NCBI RefSeq assembly: GCF_028622875.1
Contig: NZ_CP117709.1
Coordinates: 558,001 to 622,000 of the forward strand
Length of the DNA stretch: 64,000 bases
From: Streptomyces sp. MMBL 11-1
GTDB lineage: Bacteria > Actinomycetota > Actinomycetes > Streptomycetales > Streptomycetaceae
Reading direction: 5' to 3'
Both the position numbers and the translations under genes were made by a program. Below are positions 62,001 to 64,000 of this stretch, piece after piece. The stretch's first letter is position 1. The number at the start of each line of letters is the position of its first letter. The notes beneath the pieces were generated by a model. That model was not told where the DNA came from. It did no database searches and was given only the letters and a program-made list of their open reading frames with translations.

Positions 62001-64000
62001 GTCCGGGGACCGCTTCCCCGGCCGCCGGGCCCGTAAGGGGCGCCGCGGAGTTGATCGCCGGAAGCGGGGGGAGCGGGGGTTGGTCCGGGGCAGGGGTGTC
62101 GAGCAGGGCCTGGGCGTGCTCGTCGGGGAAGAGCCCGTCCCGGGCGACGTGGTCGCGCAGTTCCCGCTCGGTGAGCGGGTGGACGTTCCAGTACCGGCCC
62201 CAGTTGTCCTGGTAGTCCAGCGCCGGATCATGACCGGGAAGGTCATTGAGCGCCAACTGGGCGCCCCGCATCACCTCGTGGAACGAGTGGTGGCCCGCCG
62301 ACAGCGAGGTGGCGATCATGCCGGCCCGGATCAGGCCGAGGTCCAGGTCGATCCCCCACTGGTCCCGCATCCGGGCTGCGTGCACCAGCAAGCGGTACGT
62401 CGAACCCGCGGTGCCGGTCGCGACCAGTCCGCCCGAATCCTCGGACAGTCCCTGGAAGCCGGAGCCCATCGCGAGGTCGTACACCGAGGTGGCCGGTATC
62501 CAGGTGAGGTTCTGGTCGTCGACCGCCAGCAGACGCTCCGCCCGGCTCAACGGGGGGCGCACATCGTCCGGGTGGGTCTGGACCGCCTGGGCCCTCGTGG
62601 CCCGGGCGAGGACTGCCTGCTTCTCCTGCGGGGAAAGGCTGTCGTCCAGCCTGATCTCCTCGGCGAGCCGCTCCAGCTCTGCGCGGGCTTCCGCCTGCCG
62701 GCGGCTGGGCCGCTCCGCCTCGATCTCCGGGTGCTGGTCCTCGCGTCCGCCGAGCATCGCCGGCACCAGGTCGCTGGAGACGCCCTGGAACAGGAAGGTC
62801 ACGAGTTCCCGCAGGTTCCCGGTCCGCAGCACCCGCTGGAGTGCGGGCCTGCCGGTTCCGACGGAACCCGCCAGGCTCGGGTTCTCACTGCCGAACGTGG
62901 CCAGGTCGCCGGGGAACTGCTGGCGCGCCCGCTCCCACGCGGCGCGCGCCATCTTCCGGAACTCCTCGGTCACCCTCTCGTTCTCGGCGAGGTGCCCGGC
63001 CAGGCGCCGCTCGAAGGCGACGGACTCCTCGGCGTAGCGGATGCGCGCCCGGACCCACGCGGGCACCTCGGCACCACGGCCGGGGCTCGTCGCCCCGGAC
63101 CGGCGAGGTGTCCGGGACCCGTCCCGGACGGGAGAGGTGACGGACTCGGCGCTCCGGGAGGGCTCGGGCCGGGGCCCGGCCGCCGGGGCGGGGACGGAGG
63201 TGGGGCGGGGCAGCACGGGCGTCTCGGACGGGGGCGGCCCTCCGAGGGGCCCGGGGTGGTCCGGGCGTGGCGTCGGGGTGTTGCGGCGGTCGTCGATGGT
63301 TACCGTCACCACCCGTCCCCGGTCCGGGTCGGTGGCGCCGCGGACCCGCTTCGCGTCCTGGGTGAGCTGGAAGTCGGAGAGCGTGACGTGCGGTCCGGGG
63401 GCGCCTGCCTGGAAGGTCCTGAGCAGCCGGCCGAGCCGCTCGCCGAGCGCGTGGGCGACCGCCTCGGCCCGCTTACGGCCGCTGGCCCGCGAACGGTTGC
63501 CGTGTCCGGTGACGGTGACGGCCGGCAGGGGCAGTCCGTGGGCCCTGTTCCACAGTCCCGCGCGGGCCAGCGACAGCGCCAGCGCGTTCAGGTTCTCGTC
63601 GGCGTTGGACACGGTGTGCTGCTGCTCCGCGAACCGCAGGGTCCGCTGGTGCGGACGGGGCGTGTGCCCGTGCAGGGCCACCGTGGTCAGCGGGTTGGCG
63701 ACGGCGGGCGAACCCTCCGACAGCAGTGCGGCGTTGACCGCGTGCGCCGACTCCCCCGGGCGCTTGCTGTAGGCACGGAAGAACCAGAGGTCCTTGTCGT
63801 CCGTGACCGGCGCCGCACTCCGGACGGCGTCCCGGGCGCGGGCGCGGGCCTGGTCCACCTCGCGCTGTGCCAGCGCGTGCTCGGGGCCGCCCTCGGTGAA
63901 GTACCAGCGGACCTGCTCCGCCTCGTGGACGCCGGCCAGGGCCCGGGCGGCGCGCGCGAAGCCCTCCAGCCGGGTGATGTCCGCCGCCTCCGCGCCACCG
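50014..64000 (-). CDS. Giant repeat-containing protein with protease-like modules and an ADP-ribosyltransferase domain, partial
   Basis: At least 4,662 residues are encoded; the frame is open to the window edge, so the N-terminus is missing. In order from the visible N-terminus: an OmpA-like segment (VTVTGHGNRSRASGRKRAEA), module A copy 1 (~63060-62100), OmpA-like and helical blocks, then repeated units holding six ~80-residue repeats of the type DEFAELVAADL...PIVLAVP...GRAVWVHSG. Three His-Gly/Cys modules lie between these (near 60160, 56735 and 53875). Pro/Thr-rich linkers follow, then a pierisin/scabin-like ADP-ribosyltransferase segment (~51730-51330) and module A copy 2 (~51050-50100). 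No membrane segment was noticed. It resembles the giant Streptomyces proteins named for a single conserved Cys (lonely Cys), recalled from memory. It is likely an exported polymorphic toxin-like protein. Confidence 0.85.
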   Translation of the reverse strand, partial: GGAEAADITRLEGFARAARALAGVHEAEQVRWYFTEGGPEHALAQREVDQARARARDAVRSAAPVTDDKDLWFFRAYSKRPGESAHAVNAALLSEGSPAVANPLTTVALHGHTPRPHQRTLRFAEQQHTVSNADENLNALALSLARAGLWNRAHGLPLPAVTVTGHGNRSRASGRKRAEAVAHALGERLGRLLRTFQAGAPGPHVTLSDFQLTQDAKRVRGATDPDRGRVVTVTIDDRRNTPTPRPDHPGPLGGPPPSETPVLPRPTSVPAPAAGPRPEPSRSAESVTSPVRDGSRTPRRSGATSPGRGAEVPAWVRARIRYAEESVAFERRLAGHLAENERVTEEFRKMARAAWERARQQFPGDLATFGSENPSLAGSVGTGRPALQRVLRTGNLRELVTFLFQGVSSDLVPAMLGGREDQHPEIEAERPSRRQAEARAELERLAEEIRLDDSLSPQEKQAVLARATRAQAVQTHPDDVRPPLSRAERLLAVDDQNLTWIPATSVYDLAMGSGFQGLSEDSGGLVATGTAGSTYRLLVHAARMRDQWGIDLDLGLIRAGMIATSLSAGHHSFHEVMRGAQLALNDLPGHDPALDYQDNWGRYWNVHPLTERELRDHVARDGLFPDEHAQALLDTPAPDQPPLPPLPAINSAAPLTGPAAGEAVPGRPASQSQPDGNPPDLGMPDLDLPDASPSALDRLDPDAFGPLADFDPTFGLSGEDLPGLAPGDLDMPDADTVTGAPVALDTGGGQPVYAVPVAPPARSLATLPPLSLVPFAPQGTHPADDAGHGVEQLAHRAAEAALRNRRNRVPLPRIDIAGYGADARGPGSARDRDQAAQARGDLRAQAARDLFVHHLDHALRTLQVRLPAGWTPLGVRDFTITARGRSRVPSQGVTVPPAGRIGPADLGRQATIAMTSPRHAAAVDALDALRRTDRALRSGRLDVDAVARRIRHLAPSVLVDPDMRRDLYAMTGRALAAGRATSLAALTAFHLEEQGLLAADRARYVSVGGARVPGLNWTGTGTADIDVLFVDRLTDGPTGATTTGNPDIAPWPWDVTPYAVLAEGGHDRVVAPLPDGTAQELDADEFAELVAADLARHPLPARAPIVLAVPSAGDRYLELPRKLADRTGRAVWVHSGLAHRNPDPASSNTIAVLHRDGLPDGSWLPVLPGLAPDPDDDAPAWHHDVVTQPVISSRTGRQIGRSFHRPAELVGERESYRELDRMSFYVHWDAATNTFSDRAPMPDPGAPEAAYRLAGHGLPGALSLPLASGGSRTVGRDEATGWLRRRRSLVNLPKDHWLDMVICHSGAPQEGSARDVSQFDGVSPVPFAADPLGDDALSLGQHLANQLRRTTRLSYSSQGVVRFDDGPVRVLATDVQGRPWWWETSRPEPDGADLDRLAEQAGFGAEPSPRVRSELLRVVRALKLVAGPDVVVADDFPALVAGAAAVVGMWFADPDLQQAGPFWPQLLSRVIAAHPLAAGGVDEHVTRQVLTEAARARRASGPALPVSRFVPLPQLRTAAAWLRDTAEVDRAAVAALGLSDPAAAPTHRTRMFWARVRAEEALSGPAADALTARALHLDPAVAVDDALREGARALLTQGFAAGRNMADPDVAGAYAAEAHGALAAPALFTSLGAAIGLGRHWHDGSALLPRLDGFRVADTTVAAPWAGQDAEGKDRPVPYAVRASVDLEDSGHVQVTVGAATYRMPAAEFAELLAADTTLRHSDPSTPVLLVLDGLSGPDEAVARNVSRRLGRPVWWSRSPVELTAPDAAEGELPVLVPNLFALTEPTANDWQLTHPAVPDLGGPTMPGAPTGPEPGAPTPATNGTPATNGVPAAPGRPATNVQATNGTPATSATPSAPATPSTPSTPSTPSASDTKAAPPRSSVGTPMDGLEPTPVQAAAAPAAPAADRALPPLPSRTLVAYERDATSPSASGAQAVGRLAAQVAAAGLRNRRAGAALPRVEVTGYGADARSGRAATGSPAMRRATTARAVFSRRLASELERLQKDLPADAPRLTTRDYTVVVRAMSRVPADWAGTGALAGVSRAELGRQATIGLSQAPDAVAVQKLDTLRRRDRALREGPFDVEAIARRVLHPDPGAPVPRGTSQALFALVGRATAAGRATGVAALAAFHLSELGATGPGRASHFTVGGHRVPGLNWSGNDVVRLDTTESALLEEDPSGGYDVLGTAPAPWPSGVTPYVVAAEGRHDRVEARLPDGTTREVGVDVFVELVAADAAREALPPGTPIVLAVPFAADGYVDLPRRLADRAGLTVWAHTGRVTIESAAGAASTIDVVRGPGVPRGDWIASAPGWGPDPDEDVPDWHHEVVSRAIVSALSGRQIGRASHHPAEFARDFEDHDRHLDRMPTFVHDHPATGRISGEWDLPRPGPEDEAYRLDMHGSPGSLVFALRDGTTRDVDEREAGFWLRRRKSLTTLPKHHWVDLVVCWSGAPGDSAVPAPSTATDAFPGPFVPDPLRTLSMGQHVANATGRAVRLAYGPQSTEESNGRYRRSLFADAQGRRRAWALSRPEPEGAELDRLAEAAGVSPGDGEAAEEVRTRTLRLVRALRLTFGHDIDDAPDFDDLLRGVAAVDHMWRGDSDFEEAGPFTLDLLRRVIAAHPEAASGTDQQAARRVLAAAAQHGARYPGDRLIGFVHLPAVEAAAEWLWEGGIQDEAAAVLRVPTEEVGEAEMSRMFWARVKAQETLPGPGVDTEAFIARLLHLPPDPRAAHGRREEAMDVLTRAFAVGREASDPDVAAAYALVEAGAYPRTSMSTVQGTSDGTGRDYTGGPAPDVDLARFRTPSALVDSPWASGGPGQDRPAPHLVLVRPDEDEPDRVEVEWEGETYGTTVGEFAELLATDPDLMRTELTTPVVLAFPGPAADAVGLADRIAGRLGRSVWWTGFPVDLSGTGGTGEQVLTLHESADGAVPGADPWQRARPTQPAPAQEAPRPVPAPLPRSAGRDGGTGPAGPDWAFTPAGDAATVPPTSAAPRSAAPPGSSATAMPDGGDSARSTEAVGPIGATNPARDPLLSDATRLTDASGAARGRDWTGLGTGPVDASRIQLHEQRDGALRQVSEEPAPWGDAAYLVAAEGGHDSLFADGRELDAEEVAELLAADPTLALLLSDVPVVLASPYAGAQDGRLARAVAVRLGRRVWAPSGDGRLLSAADGAPHTGAAPAVTTTADTMTTGTTPAGAIPPGTTPTTGTTPPGTTSTGTTPPDTTLAGTTPAGVHPRVPSLVDSDPDEAYGDWVPFDPPDGGTPPSADREWVTVDGIRFRDSDVDTRPLVGADHRFEGRESMPDDGRRRLRERRLRRWREMRERTHVLRLGDTYHPVAAEETTPDPEASVYTFHAHGVPGGLKLVHRDGRVLLLGAEDGGRYVGRLPEVVARADGDELHVASCYGGVAGDPRRVQALTRPAPPVEDPLEEVALAQHAANHSGRTTTAATGRTGYNDTVRLLAATPDGTLARMETFRPEPVDATAQVAESAGLRPPAHPSGVAAWDDEGPRALRLVRALRQVLGDDVEADRGTPGGRYERLLRGIGALETLRANDPELAARTPLRRELWELLAVSAGGSLPTPAAYEAVLDRALSAPPDARLTQVWDTPALRTALDRLAVDGDAAVRSVLRQPTGPLGPRDHARALWAMTGAARVLETRPAAEREALGRTALHLPATAPWDAAAETRLRKLAEQALAAGRGPAHPGELAVFHLETLGAFTDEGRIRRPDGALQGRNWGPVPTPRGIDPVRLSETGAGHAEDSTLTRFAPWTEEGAPAPWFVYAETDGAGSVVLRLPGGTVHIPPREFAALLEFDPELPLTAQHRPLVLLVSGPGTAQENFLRKLSLRNDRTVWSYDGPLLVSAGDGTQPGRVTALPRPAAGTEPSAPGPATWHRARPHLLSAPVPPAPVPSVTAPAAAGPAEWSARPAPDDRTATPPGAPLPYSADGRFDERFAETLDAFPVAASTGRHTVWGYGQDDPDLHVFVAEIPSLGLRGEYNPEGPSAGGVTDLAGRIHTEGPAWDWYLPGRGLVASSRLLTVEGPADRQDRAPVPVGWPATGPVGPTPPVDPATVAADPAALAGSSLPEALWRDHDGPLYRFSPDGPEQVFGEGLKPYGPEMVSVIDHVYGGSTLVPDTVFASTTANRNYVRDSARANPMGAPALFHRYRWRYDIDAPGGIDVNATLGLASPFPDQEEVLFPGGVGRRYIRGAQPMAYGVPVGPYVVNPHYAADPRSAPSTEDADFAGPGGPAGAPALESFPALSLDTDEAGSDGDHDPSPLLSRDDDSDDDGNDSGSAAAPDEAPGPPLSTLTATSSDPGLAPAWALARVRYAQEALHFEQRLAGHLGEHALVNAEFGKVARAFWHIALHNRTDYRLFGSDSGEDGGAVGTSYEDLARVVESGNLRERVTFLFNGVASNLVPYLMGGVEPQHPVIGVERRDRHRSEQLRRYEHEMAELHAAELDPEDEAMESEELEAMLRTSLRPHEVRPVLSPAERRLAVREGTLLWSPAGRLHTLPMSADFQARSEDSGGLVLTGTSGSAYRIVTHVARLERLAGVPVDLGLIRAGLVSVLVGVGHHSFHEVMTGAQHALDTIDPTAASVYVNNWGRYWDVHPLTEEELRAFVAREGLFPDEHARALLAALDAGDTGAPADRPVDRAAEWPDRGGS
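50100..51050 (-). repeat. Module A, copy 2 (C-terminal end of giant protein)
   Basis: About 310 residues, from WALARVRYAQEALHFEQRLA to the NNWGRYWDVHPLTEEELRAF / LFPDEHARALL end. It matches copy 1 throughout, including SEDSGGLVLTGTSGSAYRIV, LGLIRAGLVS and GHHSFHEVMTGAQ. The GHHSFHEV histidines are conserved in both copies. Confidence 0.8.
51330..51730 (-). other. Pierisin/scabin-like ADP-ribosyltransferase segment in the giant protein
   Basis: The segment shows the R-S-E order of this toxin family. Arg lies in GPLYRFSPDGPEQVFGEGLK (codon 51721-51723), Ser-Thr in TVFASTTANRNYV, and the Q-x-E signature in PDQEEVLFPGGVGRRYIRGA (Gln 51436-51438, Glu 51430-51432). YRWRYDIDAPGGIDVN fits the strand between them. 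Such domains transfer ADP-ribose from NAD to DNA bases or proteins. Confidence 0.7.
53800..53950 (-). other. His-Gly/Cys module, copy 3
   Basis: HG in YTFHAHGVPGGLKLV (His codon 53944-53946) and Cys in LHVASCYGG (53803-53805), 47 residues apart. The sequence between is more divergent than in copies 1 and 2. Confidence 0.65.
54310..54475 (-). repeat. Thr/Pro/Gly-rich linker made of GTTPxGT-like units
   Basis: The giant protein has here imperfect repeats such as GTTPAGAIPPGTTPTTGTTP, encoded by repeated GGTGGTCCCCGGAGGC-like DNA. It is likely a flexible linker that varies in length between strains. Confidence 0.7.
56662..56812 (-). other. His-Gly/Cys module, copy 2
   Basis: HG in YRLDMHGSPGSLVFAL (His codon 56806-56808) and Cys in HWVDLVVCWSGAP (56665-56667), 47 residues apart, separated by FWLRRRKSLTTLPKHHW. 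Confidence 0.75.
58387..58422. repeat. Four tandem 9-bp units in the giant gene
   Basis: GGACGGGGT is repeated four times exactly and continues in degenerate form to ~58440. It encodes part of a Pro/Ser/Thr-rich linker (TPSTPSTPSTPSASD) and keeps the reading frame. Confidence 0.85.
60088..60240 (-). other. His-Gly/Cys module, copy 1
   Basis: HG in YRLAGHGLPGALSLPL (His codon 60232-60234) and Cys in HWLDMVICHSGAP (60091-60093), 47 residues apart, with WLRRRRSLVNLPKDHW between. Confidence 0.75.
62100..63060 (-). repeat. Module A, copy 1 (N-terminal part of giant protein)
   Basis: About 320 residues from WVRARIRYAEESVAFERRLA to NWGRYWNVHPLTERELRDHV / LFPDEHAQALL. The shared core SEDSGGLVATGTAGSTYRLL, LGLIRAGMIA and GHHSFHEVMRGAQ matches the copy at the other end. 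Confidence 0.8.

Noticed and set aside
1..64000. tRNA, rRNA and intact insertion sequences
   Set aside because: None was recognised by eye. A covariance-model scan was not possible, so small RNAs could be missed.

Overview
The window is high-GC actinobacterial DNA, almost certainly from a Streptomyces. GC-rich third positions, GTG and TTG starts, many 4-base ATGA/GTGA gene overlaps, lipobox and Tat lipoproteins, and the gene families all point that way. No rRNA, tRNA, intact insertion sequence or CRISPR array was seen. Functions come from motif and family recognition by eye; no database search was run.

Region 1 (1-4.5 kb) holds the 3' part of a secreted trypsin-like protease, a relic of a TrkA potassium-channel subunit, an APH-family kinase, and an unrecognised cysteine-rich protein with a C-terminal all-beta, possibly C1q/TNF-like, domain.

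Region 2 (4.5-23.1 kb) looks like one zinc-starvation locus. Three 15-bp Zur-type operators (15835, 16637, 21648) sit in it. To the left runs a coupled minus-strand operon of ten genes: ATP-grasp ligase, DUF364-like Rossmann protein, cysteine-synthase-like PLP enzyme, enolase-superfamily epimerase, MFS exporter, methyltransferase, and a complete peptide/opine-type ABC importer ending in a double ATPase. To the right are a GNAT acetyltransferase and a second complete importer with fused permeases and separate ATPases, then a cysteine-free ribosomal protein L32 and a COG0523 GTPase. The simplest reading is synthesis, export and re-uptake of a small metallophore, probably a zincophore, made without NRPS or NIS synthetases.

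Region 3 (24.3-48.5 kb) is an L-arabinose regulon with eight TGTTAnCGnTAACA-like operators and a LacI-family regulator (43551). It includes an aldose 1-epimerase, a ChvE/MmsAB-type sugar importer, a secreted GH43 arabinofuranosidase with a CBM42 domain, araBDA, and a YtfQRT/YjfF-type furanose importer. It is interrupted at 31-36.3 kb by decayed DNA: a Tn3 transposase relic, a truncated ECF sigma factor, a RacP-like relic, a second mobile-element relic and a transketolase fragment. These lie around an intact Ser/Thr kinase with a solute-binding sensor domain and an unknown protein.

Region 4 (48.5-64 kb, minus strand) holds two paralogous proteins of the kind called type VII secretion-associated, and the C-terminal 4,662 residues of a giant protein that runs off the window. 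The giant protein is built of repeats. Three modules each have a His-Gly and a Cys exactly 47 residues apart, recalling autoprocessing cysteine protease domains of large toxins. One segment matches the pierisin/scabin type of ADP-ribosyltransferase. This, together with the zinc locus, is the most interesting part of the window.
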